Part shown: positions 37,551 through 46,668 of the stretch, piece by piece
Numbering within the stretch: the first letter of the stretch is position 1
How the letters are laid out: each line of letters starts with the position of its first letter
DNA from: Paenibacillus pedocola
Lineage (GTDB): Bacteria; Bacillota; Bacilli; Paenibacillales; Paenibacillaceae
Length of the DNA stretch: 64,000 nt
Assembly (NCBI RefSeq): GCF_031599675.1
Contig: NZ_CP134223.1
Span: 1,922,001 to 1,986,000 of the forward strand
Direction of reading: 5' to 3'
Translations under genes and position numbers: made by a program
Notes under the pieces: generated by a model
The model's database searches: none
What the model was told of the DNA's origin: nothing
The model's input: only the letters and a program-made list of their open reading frames with translations

Positions 37551-38468
37551 ATGGCAGCTACGGCAGCAGTTCCTAAGAAAGTCCCAAAGAAAATCAAAGA
37601 ATCGGCGGGCGACCGCATTTTTCTGACTGCAATATACATCATCCTTGCACTGGTGGTCATCGCGATCATCTATCCGCTGATCTTCATCATCAGCAGCTCC
37701 ATCAGCAGTCCGGCTGCAGTAACGTCGGGCAAAGTGTGGCTCTATCCCGTCGACATTTCGTTCAAAGGCTTCAGCGTTCTTTTGAAAACGCCCGAGATTA
37801 CGACCGGTTATCTGAATTCCCTCTTCTATACGACCGCCGGCACGCTGATCAGTGTGACGCTGACGATCATGATAGCTTATCCGCTTTCTCGGCGGACGTT
37901 CTTTGGACGCAATGCGCTGATGATGGTCATTACGTTCACGATGATCTTCAGCGGCGGTCTCATTCCGACGTACATGGTGGTCAAGGAGATGCATCTGATC
38001 GACACCCGCTGGGCTTTGCTCATCCCGAATGCTATCTGGGTGTGGCAGGTGATCATCGCACGCTCGTTTTTTCAATCCTCGATTCCCGAGGAACTGCTGG
38101 AGGCCAGCGAGATTGACGGCTGCAGCGATATGCGGTTTATCCGCAGTGTGGTGCTGCCGCTTTCTAAGCCGATCATTGCGGTGCTTGTCCTAATGTACGC
38201 GGTAGGGCAGTGGAATTCCTATTTTGATGCTCTGATCTATTTGAAATCGGCCAATTTGTTCCCGCTACAGCTCGTGCTGCGCAGCATCATTATCATGAAC
38301 AACAGCTCCGGCAACATGGACGCGATGGCGATGGTTGAAAGACAGCAGCTGTCCGAGCTTCTGAAGTATTCGCTGATCGTCGTGGCGACGCTTCCGGTGC
38401 TGATCATTTATCCGTTCGTGCAGCGGTATTTCGTGCAGGGGATGCTGGTCGGTTCCGTAAAAGGCTAA
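37551..38468 (+). CDS. Sugar ABC transporter permease, LplC/YtcP family
   Basis: 305 residues from ATG 37551, seven bases behind AGGAAGGAG (an in-frame TTG at 37530 overlaps the upstream gene). Six helices, EAA loop EASEIDGCSDMRFIRSVVLPLS, and the usual C terminus QRYFVQGMLVGSVKG of the YtcP subfamily. Fifteen bases after the first permease; partner subunit in the same importer. Confidence 0.94.
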   Translation: MAATAAVPKKVPKKIKESAGDRIFLTAIYIILALVVIAIIYPLIFIISSSISSPAAVTSGKVWLYPVDISFKGFSVLLKTPEITTGYLNSLFYTTAGTLISVTLTIMIAYPLSRRTFFGRNALMMVITFTMIFSGGLIPTYMVVKEMHLIDTRWALLIPNAIWVWQVIIARSFFQSSIPEELLEASEIDGCSDMRFIRSVVLPLSKPIIAVLVLMYAVGQWNSYFDALIYLKSANLFPLQLVLRSIIIMNNSSGNMDAMAMVERQQLSELLKYSLIVVATLPVLIIYPFVQRYFVQGMLVGSVKG

Positions 38469-38581
38469 GTCCCTGCCCTTAAGCCTATGCGCTTAACCAA
38501 GTTAAGGGGGTGATCCGCCGGACTTTACGGCTGGACATTGTAGGCAACACTTGTCTAAACTAAAAAAGGGAGTGATGACAT

Positions 38582-40258
38582 TTGAAAAAGAAACTGCTAA
38601 GTCTGCTATCGCTGGTTATGGTCTTCACCATTATCATCAGCGGCTGTTCGGGCAATAACAAAAATAATGTGAACAATGCCGCAAACGCCGAAAACGGTAC
38701 GGAAGCTACGCAGGGAGTGGACGCCAAACCGGTTGAAGTCAGTGTCTTTGCCGTCCAGGAATCGGGCATCGATATCCCAACCAACAAGTTCACCCAATTC
38801 GCGGCTGACAAGTTCAACATTAAGTTCGACTGGGAGATCAACCCTTCAGACGGTGCCAAGGAAAAACGCCAAATCTCGCTGGCAAGCGGCGACTATCCGG
38901 ATGCTTATCTGATCACCGCCTACATCGATGAATTCTCACAAGCCGACGTGTTGAAATACGGCAAGCAGGGCGTATTGATTCCGCTGAACGATCTGATTGA
39001 CCAATATGCGCCGAACATTAAAAAGGCGATGGAAGAGTCACCTGAAATGAAAACGCTTTATACTGCTCCGGACGGTAATATCTACGGCCTGGGCGCATAC
39101 ACCGAATGCTTTCACTGCTCGTATCCGAATAAAATGTGGATCAACACCGAATGGCTGAAAAAGCTCAACATGGAAATGCCGAAGACGACCGAAGAATTCA
39201 AAGCCATGCTGACAGCGTTCAAAACCAAAGACCCGAACGGCAACGGCAAAGCCGACGAAGTGCCGCTCAGCGGTTCCACCGAAGATTTCGGCGTGCGCAT
39301 CGTTCCGTATCTGATGAACTCATTCGTGTATGACGATGACCGTAACTACCTGAATCTGCAGGATGGTAAGGTTGTGTCCGCAGCCGTTACACCGGAATGG
39401 AAGGAAGGCCTGACTTATATCCGTTCGCTGTACACCGAAGGGCTGATCGATCCGGGCGCATTTACGCAAAATGCGGAAGCTTTCAAAAAAATCGGCGAAA
39501 ACGCCGATGCGGAAATCCTCGGCGCCGGCGCCGGTATGCACCCTGCCATTTTCATCAATATCGATCCGGGCAACACCCGGTCGGCGCATTACAATCCGTT
39601 AGCGCCGCTCACCGGACCGTCGGGTATCTCCTATGCTACGCATGATGCTGGCGGAGTATCGCCAGGCGCCAAATTTGCCATCACCAACAAAGCCAGCAAA
39701 GAAGCGCAAATTGCCCTGATCCAATTGGTAGATTACATGTATACGCCGGAAGGCCAGACCAACGCGGCCAGCGGAATGAAAGGCATCGACTGGGAAGATC
39801 CGGCACCGGGAGACGTGGCGCTGGGTGAAGGCGTAACGCCTGTAGTCAAAACTATTCCGATGAAGGAAGGCGAAGCGCCGCGCAACGCCGGATGGAGCGG
39901 TATGGGCCACTTCTATATGCCGAAAGAATACCGCGACACCTGGGTACAAGGCACCGACATTTATGCATCGGACGGCTATGAGCGCAGATTGTATGATGCT
40001 TCTTTATTGTATCAAGGCCATGAACCGAAGGAACTGTTCCCTCTCTGGTCGATCTGGATCGATCCTAGCGAAATCGATGAAGCCAGCATGCTGCAAACGA
40101 ACCTCAGAAACTACATTGAGCAGAATGAGCTGCAGTTCATCACCGGCAACAAGGATCTCAACAAAGACTGGGACGCTTACGTCAAAGGCCTGCAAGACCT
40201 CAAGCTGGACCGTTACCTGGAAATTCTGCAAAAGGCGTATGATTCGTCAGTCAAATAA
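38582..40258 (+). CDS. Extracellular solute-binding lipoprotein, LplA/YtcQ family
   Basis: 558 residues from TTG 38582 behind GGGAGTGATG. Lipoprotein signal with lipobox IISG-C near residue 23, followed by an Asn-rich stretch. Large binding-protein fold of the YtcQ subfamily with markers FDWEINPSDGAKEKRQISLASGDYPD-type region (residues about 80-105) and YGLGAY. Binds the substrate outside and delivers it to the two permeases encoded just upstream. A hairpin at 40316 lies before the next gene, which could reduce read-through to the enzymes downstream. Confidence 0.93.
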   Translation: MKKKLLSLLSLVMVFTIIISGCSGNNKNNVNNAANAENGTEATQGVDAKPVEVSVFAVQESGIDIPTNKFTQFAADKFNIKFDWEINPSDGAKEKRQISLASGDYPDAYLITAYIDEFSQADVLKYGKQGVLIPLNDLIDQYAPNIKKAMEESPEMKTLYTAPDGNIYGLGAYTECFHCSYPNKMWINTEWLKKLNMEMPKTTEEFKAMLTAFKTKDPNGNGKADEVPLSGSTEDFGVRIVPYLMNSFVYDDDRNYLNLQDGKVVSAAVTPEWKEGLTYIRSLYTEGLIDPGAFTQNAEAFKKIGENADAEILGAGAGMHPAIFINIDPGNTRSAHYNPLAPLTGPSGISYATHDAGGVSPGAKFAITNKASKEAQIALIQLVDYMYTPEGQTNAASGMKGIDWEDPAPGDVALGEGVTPVVKTIPMKEGEAPRNAGWSGMGHFYMPKEYRDTWVQGTDIYASDGYERRLYDASLLYQGHEPKELFPLWSIWIDPSEIDEASMLQTNLRNYIEQNELQFITGNKDLNKDWDAYVKGLQDLKLDRYLEILQKAYDSSVK

Positions 40259-40315
40259 AAACATGGACAGAAGGCCCCGGGCGCAGCGGGTAACCCGGCG
40301 CTGAAGGCTAGACTC

Positions 40316-40347
40316 GATGCCGGCTCGTATTTCAGGCCGGCATCGCT
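40316..40347 (+). terminator. Intra-operon hairpin after the binding-protein gene
   Basis: GATGCCGGC pairs with GCCGGCATC around an 11-base loop, with a weak T tail (GCTGTTT). Likely an attenuator or mRNA-stabilising stem rather than a full stop. Confidence 0.55.
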
Positions 40348-40412
40348 GTTTCCTGGCGGCAGCTTCGGACGCGGGCAGCTCAAATGACGAAAGGAATACA
40401 GAGGAGAAGATC

Positions 40413-41546
40413 ATGCCTGAACCCAATAACAACAACGGTTTTTATATTGCAGAACGCGGAGGACTCCCCCGTTTCCGCGCCAAGCTGCGGCATAAAGGTA
40501 GCCTCAGGGTTGCATTTCTTGGCGGCTCGATCACCGAAGGCGCCGGTGCTTCGGAAGCGGAATCCGCCAGCTGGCGGGCGCTGACTGTACAGTATTTACA
40601 GCGGGCCTATCCGGGGCAAACTTTTGAATTCATTAATGCAGGCGTCGGCGGTACAAACTCTTCGCTCGGGGCGCACCGGTTTGAGGAGCATGTGCTGTAC
40701 AGCGGCCCCGTTGACCTGCTGTTCGTCGAGTTCAGCGTGAACGATGGTGAGGAGCGGAGCGAATCGGTCCGCGGAATGGAGGGGATCGTCCGCAAATGCC
40801 GCCGGCTCTCGCCTGAAGCGGATATTTGCTTCGTCTATACAGCGGCACCTAAGAATCTGACTGGCCCGCTGCCTTTTAATATTGCCGTTCATGAAGAGGT
40901 GGCTGAGTATTACGGCATTCCGGCCGTTAATTTCGCCTTCCGCATCTATGAAGGGATGCAGGCGGGAGGGATCGACTGGAGTATCCTGGCACCGGACGGT
41001 TACCATCCGCATGATGCCGGATACGCGCTCTATGCCGGATATATGCAGGAATATCTGGTTTCTGCACTTAGCGGACCGGCGGGCGGGGCGCCAGAACCGA
41101 AGGCGTGGCCGGCGGTGCCGCTTGAAGCCGGCAATTATGAATACGGAATTATGCTGCCTTATAGCGCTGCTGCATATTCCGCAGAGTTCAGGACAGCCGT
41201 GCTGCTTCCGGATGACCCGCTGATGAACTGGCGGTTCTCCACGGAGCACAAGGCGGCGGAGCAGCCGGGGGCTGAATTATCCTTCACCGTCACAGGGCAA
41301 AGTGCGGGTGTCTTGCTTTTATACGGCCCGGACTCTGGAATCTTTGAATATTCTGTCAACGGCGAGCCCTTTACGCCGGTCAATTTGTTCGATGACTGGT
41401 GCCTGAACGCGTACCGTCCCATTCCTGTGCTGTTCCCGGTCCGGACAACGCGCGGACCGCTGTCTGTTGTGATTCGCAATACAGGGCAAAAGGATGTTAA
41501 CAGCAAGGGAACCGGCCTGCGGGTCCTGAAGCTGCTTGGCAACTGA
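40413..41546 (+). CDS. SGNH/GDSL-family hydrolase (probable carbohydrate esterase)
   Basis: 377 residues from ATG 40413 behind GAGGAG; the frame is open upstream but has no ribosome site there. SGNH blocks: nucleophile Ser39 in GGSITEG, Gly in NAGVGGTNS, Asn in FSVNDG, and Asp195/His198 in DGYHPHD. The C-terminal 150 residues form a beta-rich domain without a recognised name. No signal peptide, so cytoplasmic. Family knowledge: removes acetyl or other acyl groups from glycans. It follows the importer genes and precedes the GH95 genes, which fits deacetylation of imported oligosaccharides. Confidence 0.88.
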   Translation: MPEPNNNNGFYIAERGGLPRFRAKLRHKGSLRVAFLGGSITEGAGASEAESASWRALTVQYLQRAYPGQTFEFINAGVGGTNSSLGAHRFEEHVLYSGPVDLLFVEFSVNDGEERSESVRGMEGIVRKCRRLSPEADICFVYTAAPKNLTGPLPFNIAVHEEVAEYYGIPAVNFAFRIYEGMQAGGIDWSILAPDGYHPHDAGYALYAGYMQEYLVSALSGPAGGAPEPKAWPAVPLEAGNYEYGIMLPYSAAAYSAEFRTAVLLPDDPLMNWRFSTEHKAAEQPGAELSFTVTGQSAGVLLLYGPDSGIFEYSVNGEPFTPVNLFDDWCLNAYRPIPVLFPVRTTRGPLSVVIRNTGQKDVNSKGTGLRVLKLLGN

Positions 41547-41662
41547 CGGGAGAGAGTGCCATTTCTTTGGCGCATCAGGAGCAGCTTCCGCTGCCGGAAG
41601 AAGCTTTCCGGCTGACGGCGTATTGCGATACGGAGATCAAAGGAAACTGCTGGACCGTCTAG
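41501..41662 (+). pseudogene. Possible gene remnant downstream of the SGNH gene
   Basis: In the frame other than the SGNH frame, an uninterrupted stretch reads to a stop at 41660-41662 and ends LPEEAFRLTAYCDTEIKGNCWTV, which looks protein-like. It has no start signal and overlaps the SGNH 3' end by 46 bases. It may be the end of a deleted gene. No family recognised. Confidence 0.3.
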
Positions 41663-41730
41663 GGTTGGCCGGCAGTCATGAACAGCGTTAAGCGTCAGAT
41701 AAGACTTACGTCATCGGAGGACAGAAACCT

Positions 41731-44115
41731 ATGAAGCTTGTGTACGATAAACCGGCCGCGGTCTGGACGGAGGCGCTGCCGGTCGGCAACGGCCGTCTAG
41801 GCGGAATGATCTATGGCGGAGTGGAGCGCGAGGTCATCGGCCTGAACGAGGATACTTTATGGTCCGGTTATCCGCAGGACGGCAGCAACCCCGGCGCGAA
41901 GGAGGTTCTGCCGGAGATCCGTGAGGTGATATGGCAAGGGCGCTATATCGAGGCCGATGCACTGGGGCGGCGCATGCTGGGGCCGTATACCCAGTCCTAT
42001 CTTCCCTTCGGGGAGCTGCTGCTCTGCTTCGAGCATGGAGATGTCAGCAGCGAATATCGGCGCACGCTCGATCTTGAAGATGCTGTGCACCGCGTATCGT
42101 ATGCGGTCGGCAGCGTAACCTATACGCGCGAAATGTTCGCTTCCCACCCGGATCAGGTGCTGGTCCTGCGGCTGGCTTCTGGTGCTGCAGGCAGGCTGAA
42201 TTTCCATGCCCGGCTGGACAGCCCGCTGCGCCATCATACGCTGGCGGATAGCGCATCCTTTGTCCTGCGGGGCCTTGCGCCGGAGCATGTGGATCCGGGT
42301 TATTTCAACACGGATGACCCCATCCGCTACGGCAATCCCGGGCAAAGCGAGGGCATGCGCTTTGAAGGCCGGATCGCCGTGAGGACGGAGGACGGCGAAG
42401 TGACCGTGGACGAAGGCGGCGTCCATGTCCATGGGGCAAGCGCCGCGGTGCTGATCTTCAGTGCGGCGACCAGCTTCAGCGGCTTTGACCGGCTGCCCGG
42501 CAGCCAGGGCCGCGAGGAGTCTGCGCTGGCGGCGGCGATGCTGGAGCAGGCGCTGGCCCGGCCATACGGCGAGCTGCTTGCACGGCATAGCGCCGACTAT
42601 CGGCCTTTATACGGCCGGGTGGAGCTGAAGCTCGGCGCAATGCAGGCCGCCGAGGAGCTGACCACCGACCGGAGAATCGCAGAATGGGGGGCGCAAGACC
42701 CCGGAATGGCCGAGCTGCTGTTCCAGTATGGACGTTACCTTCTGATCGCAAGCTCCCGGCCGGGCACACAGGCGGCCAACCTGCAAGGCATCTGGAATGC
42801 TTCCACCCGGCCGCCGTGGAGCAGCAATTATACCCTGAACATCAATACCGAGATGAACTACTGGCCGGCGGAGGTCTGCAACCTGGCTGAATGCCATGAG
42901 CCGCTGCTGTCGCTGATTGGCCGGCTCGCGCAGAACGGCGCGCGGACAGCCGCCGTGAACTACGGCGCCCGCGGCTGGACGGCTCATCACAATGCCGACA
43001 TCTGGGGGCATACGGCCCCGGCCGGCCATTTCGGGGACGGCGATCCGTCCTGGGCATTCTGGCCGATGGGCGGCATCTGGCTGACCCAGCATCTGTGGGA
43101 GCATTATGCCTTCGGCGGGGATGAAGACTATCTTCGCAGCTTCGCTTATCCAGTTATGAAGGAAGCGGCTTGCTTCGCCCTTGATTGGCTGCAAGACGAC
43201 GGGCAGGGACGGTTGGTTACCTCGCCGTCCACCTCGCCGGAGCATAAATTCCGCACGCCGGAGGGGACGGCGGCGGTCAGCGCAGGAGCGACCATGGATA
43301 TTTCGCTCATCTGGGAGCTGTTCACCAACTGCCTGGAAGCGGAGGCCGTCCTTGGCGGCGATCCCGGATTCCGGGCAGAAGTAGAGCAGGCCAGAGCGCG
43401 GCTCCTGCCGCTGCAGACCGGCCGCTACGGCCAGCTTCAGGAATGGGCGCATGACTGGGAGGACGAGGACCGCTGCCACCGGCATACCTCCCATCTGGTC
43501 GGCGTTTACCCGGGACGCCAGCTCTCGCAGGAGGAGACACCGGAGCTGTTCCGGGCAGCCCGGGTCTCGCTGGAACGGCGCGGCGACGAAAGCACCGGCT
43601 GGAGCCTCGGCTGGCGCGTCGCCCTGTGGAGCCGGTTCCGCGACGGCGAGCGCGCGCATGCGCTGCTCGCGAATATGCTGCGGCTCGTCCGGGACGACGG
43701 CCGCGAGGTGTACAGCCACGGCGGGGGCGTGTATGCCAATCTGCTCGGGGCACATCCCCCGTTTCAGATTGACAGCAACTTTGCCGCCTCGGCCGGGATT
43801 GCGGAGATGCTGCTGCAGTCGCATCTCCCGTGGCTTGAGCTGCTGCCGGCACTGCCGCAGCATTGGGCGGACGGCCATGCCGCGGGGCTATGCGCCCGCG
43901 GCGGCTTCGAGGTTAATCTCCGCTGGGCCGGCGGCAGGCTTGCCGAAGCGGAGATTACCTCGAAGCTGGGGGCGGAATGCCGTGTGCGGACCGGCGTTCC
44001 GCTGCTTGTGACCTGTGAAGGACAGCAGGTCTCCGCTGAGACAGGGCCGGATGGCGTGCTTCGTTTCGCTACCGAACGCGGCAAACGTTACACGCTTGTC
44101 CCGGTTCACGCTTAG
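41731..44115 (+). CDS. Glycoside hydrolase family 95 (alpha-L-fucosidase/alpha-L-galactosidase type), first copy
   Basis: 794 residues, full length for GH95 catalytic proteins. N-terminal beta-domain with ALPVGNGRLGGMIYGGVERE and NEDTLWSG, then the (alpha/alpha)6 barrel with NLQGIWNASTRPPWSSNYTLNINTEMNYWPAE-type region (split here at residues about 350-380), HHNADIWG, SPSTSPEHKF and HLVGVYPGRQ. No signal peptide, so it acts inside the cell on imported glycans. GH95 enzymes remove alpha-1,2-fucose or alpha-L-galactose (for example from xyloglucan or host glycans). The gene looks more GC-rich than the core genes. Tandem to a second GH95 gene. Confidence 0.94.
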   Translation: MKLVYDKPAAVWTEALPVGNGRLGGMIYGGVEREVIGLNEDTLWSGYPQDGSNPGAKEVLPEIREVIWQGRYIEADALGRRMLGPYTQSYLPFGELLLCFEHGDVSSEYRRTLDLEDAVHRVSYAVGSVTYTREMFASHPDQVLVLRLASGAAGRLNFHARLDSPLRHHTLADSASFVLRGLAPEHVDPGYFNTDDPIRYGNPGQSEGMRFEGRIAVRTEDGEVTVDEGGVHVHGASAAVLIFSAATSFSGFDRLPGSQGREESALAAAMLEQALARPYGELLARHSADYRPLYGRVELKLGAMQAAEELTTDRRIAEWGAQDPGMAELLFQYGRYLLIASSRPGTQAANLQGIWNASTRPPWSSNYTLNINTEMNYWPAEVCNLAECHEPLLSLIGRLAQNGARTAAVNYGARGWTAHHNADIWGHTAPAGHFGDGDPSWAFWPMGGIWLTQHLWEHYAFGGDEDYLRSFAYPVMKEAACFALDWLQDDGQGRLVTSPSTSPEHKFRTPEGTAAVSAGATMDISLIWELFTNCLEAEAVLGGDPGFRAEVEQARARLLPLQTGRYGQLQEWAHDWEDEDRCHRHTSHLVGVYPGRQLSQEETPELFRAARVSLERRGDESTGWSLGWRVALWSRFRDGERAHALLANMLRLVRDDGREVYSHGGGVYANLLGAHPPFQIDSNFAASAGIAEMLLQSHLPWLELLPALPQHWADGHAAGLCARGGFEVNLRWAGGRLAEAEITSKLGAECRVRTGVPLLVTCEGQQVSAETGPDGVLRFATERGKRYTLVPVHA

Positions 44116-44124
44116 TACCCATTA

Positions 44125-44295
44125 ATGAGGATCAAAGTAAGGATTATTCATAAGACAGCGGAGGTGCAGGCGCATACCGGAATACCGGGCAAGGTCCGCT
44201 TAACGAACGGGTTGCTGGAGCCTTCCCATCTAGCGGGTACACTTGCTCCCGGCGAAACGATAAATTTACCGGTTGAACCGCAGACCGAAAGCTGA
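44125..44295 (+). pseudogene. Short ORF between the two GH95 genes, possible remnant
   Basis: A 56-codon frame from ATG 44125 to TGA 44295 without a ribosome site. It contains KVRLTNGLLEPSHLAGTLAPG, resembling the last strands of an accessory beta-domain. It could be a left-over 3' end of a lost glycosidase gene or chance. Confidence 0.3.
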
Positions 44296-44340
44296 ACCCC
44301 ACTATCGTCAAACATCTGTACACGTATAGGAGGAAGCAGG

Positions 44341-46668
44341 ATGAACGAATACAAATTGTGGTATGCCAAACCTGCAGAGGGCTGGTCTCAGGGCCTGCCG
44401 CTCGGAAACGGCAGAATCGGGGCGGTCGTGATATCCTCGCCGGGCCGCGAAGTATGGGAGATGAGCGAGGTAACCTTCTGGTCGGGCCAGGCGGAGGCTG
44501 TTCCTGGCAACGGCCGCGGCAAAGAGGCGCTGGAAGAGATGCGTGCAGCCTTTTTCGCCGGCGATTATGAAGGGGGGGGCCGGCTGGCCAAGCAGAGCCT
44601 GATGCCGGTCAAATCAAACTTCGGTACCCACTTAGGCCTATGCCGGATTACGCTTGATTTTGCCGATGCGAAGCCGAACCTTGCCGGTGAGAATTTCCGG
44701 CGGGAGCTGGATTTAAGCCAGGCGCTGGTGCGGAGCTTCAGCGATACGGAAGGCGGCTGGCTGAAACGTGAAGTATTCGCCTCTCATCCTGGCGATGTGC
44801 TCGCTGCCCGAATCTGGGGACAGTCGCCTGAACGCGTCTCGTTTACCTTGACACTACAAGGGATCACGGAGACGTTCGAGACGCGTGCTGCCGCGCCGGA
44901 TACACTGGAATTCCGCGCACAGGCGACGGAGCGCGTTCACAGTAGCGGCAAATGCGGCGTCTGGAGCCAGGGACAGCTCAAAATTGTAACAGCCGGCGGC
45001 AGCGTAGAATGCGGCGCAGATACGCTGCGGGTTACCGGTGCGGATGAGGCATGGATCTATTTTACCGTTGCCACCGATTACCGTAAGGAGGATACAGGCT
45101 GGGCGGAGGCGGGCAGCCGGGCGCTTGCCGGCGCTGTCGCTGCAGGGTATGAACGGCTGCGCGGGGAGCATATTGCCGATTACCGCCGGGAATTTGGCAC
45201 AGTGGAGCTCGAACTGGGCAATCTGCCGCAATCCGTGCTGCCGACGGATGAACGGATGCGGAGGCTGCGTCAGGGCGAAGGCGGGGACCCGCAGCTGTAT
45301 GCTTTGTTCCTGCAATACGGCCGGTATCTGATGATCGCCGGTTCCCGCGCCGATTCTCCGCTGCCGCTGCACCTGCAGGGCATCTGGAATGACGGTGAAG
45401 CCTGCCGGATGGGCTGGAGCTGCGATTATCATCTCGATGTGAACACGCAGATGAATTATTACCCGGCTGAGGTCATCGGCCTCGGTGACAGCCATCTTCC
45501 GCTGATGGCTTACATTGAGGATCTGGCGCAGGCCGGCCGTGCGGCAGCGCGGTATTTTTACGGCGCAGCGGGCTGGGTGGCTCATGTGTTCTCCAATGCC
45601 TGGGGCTTTGCAGCCCCGGGCTGGGATACATCCTGGGGGCTCAACGTAACTGGCGGCCTGTGGCTGGCGGCGCATATGATGGAACATTTCCGCTACAGCC
45701 GCGACACAGCGTTCCTTAAGAATCAGGCCTACCCCGTGCTGAAAGAAGCAGCGGTCTTTTTCCTCGATTATATGACGATCCATCCGAAATACGGCTGGCT
45801 CGTCACCGGACCATCCAATTCGCCGGAAAATCATTTCTATCCGGATGGACCTGAATCGGGCGTCCAGCAGCTGTCGATGGGAACGACGGTAGACCAGGAG
45901 CTGGTACGGGAGCTGTTCGAGTTCTGCCGGGAGGCGGCCGGACTGCTCGGTGTGGATGAGGAATTTCGTGCGCAGCTGGCAGAAGCGATCCGCAAGCTCC
46001 CGCCGCTGCAAATCGGCAGCCGCGGTCAATTGCAGGAATGGCTGGAGGATTTTGATGAAGCCCAGCCGGAGCACCGTCATTTTTCGCATCTGTACGCGCT
46101 GTATCCCGGCAGCCAGATTACACCGGAAGACACACCGGAGCTTGCAGCCGCTATGCGGGTAACGCTGGAGAACCGGATGTTGCAGGATGAGCTGGAGGAT
46201 GTGGAGTTTACGGCAGCGCTGTTTGCCCTCGGCTTTGCAAGGCTGCATGACGGTGACCAGGCGCTCCGGCATGTTTCTCATCTAATTGGCGAGCTATGCT
46301 TCGATAATCTGCTGTCGTATTCCAGATCGGGCATCGGCGGCGCAGAGACGAATATCTTCGTCATCGACGGCAATTTCGGCGGAACGGCAGCCATTGCAGA
46401 AATGCTGCTGCAAAGCCATGCGGGCTATATTCATCTGCTGCCGGCGCTTCCCGCAGCCTGGGGAACGGGCAAAGTAACGGGGCTCCGTGCCAAAGGCAAT
46501 GCTGAGGTCGATATCACGTGGGAGAACGGGGAACTGACCAGAGCGGTGATCCGGACGCATCTTGCCGGGCGGGTGACTGTCCGCTGCGGCGGACGGAAGA
46601 CAGAGCTGGAAGCGGCCGCGGGCGGCGTGTATAGGCTGGATGCCCAATTGCAGCGGGGAGCGTCATGA
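44341..46668 (+). CDS. Glycoside hydrolase family 95-like protein, second copy
   Basis: 775 residues from ATG 44341 behind AGGAGG. Same family layout as the previous GH95 gene: GLPLGNGRIGAVVISSPGREVW and SEVTFWSG at the N terminus, LHLQGIWND, LDVNTQMNYYPAEV, GPSNSPENHF, HFSHLYALYPG and IDGNFGGTAAIAEMLLQSHAG in the barrel. It has diverged strongly from its neighbour, so a different linkage or sugar is likely rather than redundancy. Cytoplasmic. The stop overlaps the GH38 start by four bases (ATGA). Confidence 0.9.
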   Translation: MNEYKLWYAKPAEGWSQGLPLGNGRIGAVVISSPGREVWEMSEVTFWSGQAEAVPGNGRGKEALEEMRAAFFAGDYEGGGRLAKQSLMPVKSNFGTHLGLCRITLDFADAKPNLAGENFRRELDLSQALVRSFSDTEGGWLKREVFASHPGDVLAARIWGQSPERVSFTLTLQGITETFETRAAAPDTLEFRAQATERVHSSGKCGVWSQGQLKIVTAGGSVECGADTLRVTGADEAWIYFTVATDYRKEDTGWAEAGSRALAGAVAAGYERLRGEHIADYRREFGTVELELGNLPQSVLPTDERMRRLRQGEGGDPQLYALFLQYGRYLMIAGSRADSPLPLHLQGIWNDGEACRMGWSCDYHLDVNTQMNYYPAEVIGLGDSHLPLMAYIEDLAQAGRAAARYFYGAAGWVAHVFSNAWGFAAPGWDTSWGLNVTGGLWLAAHMMEHFRYSRDTAFLKNQAYPVLKEAAVFFLDYMTIHPKYGWLVTGPSNSPENHFYPDGPESGVQQLSMGTTVDQELVRELFEFCREAAGLLGVDEEFRAQLAEAIRKLPPLQIGSRGQLQEWLEDFDEAQPEHRHFSHLYALYPGSQITPEDTPELAAAMRVTLENRMLQDELEDVEFTAALFALGFARLHDGDQALRHVSHLIGELCFDNLLSYSRSGIGGAETNIFVIDGNFGGTAAIAEMLLQSHAGYIHLLPALPAAWGTGKVTGLRAKGNAEVDITWENGELTRAVIRTHLAGRVTVRCGGRKTELEAAAGGVYRLDAQLQRGAS

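Noticed and set aside
42607..43878. 423-codon open frame on the minus strand
   Set aside because: Shadow of the first GH95 gene; low-complexity Arg/Ala/Pro-rich composition and no start signal.
44854..46281. 475-codon open frame on the minus strand
   Set aside because: It lies wholly inside the second GH95 gene, whose motifs and ribosome site are clear. Long antisense frames are expected in GC-rich genes, and the peptide has no recognisable domain.
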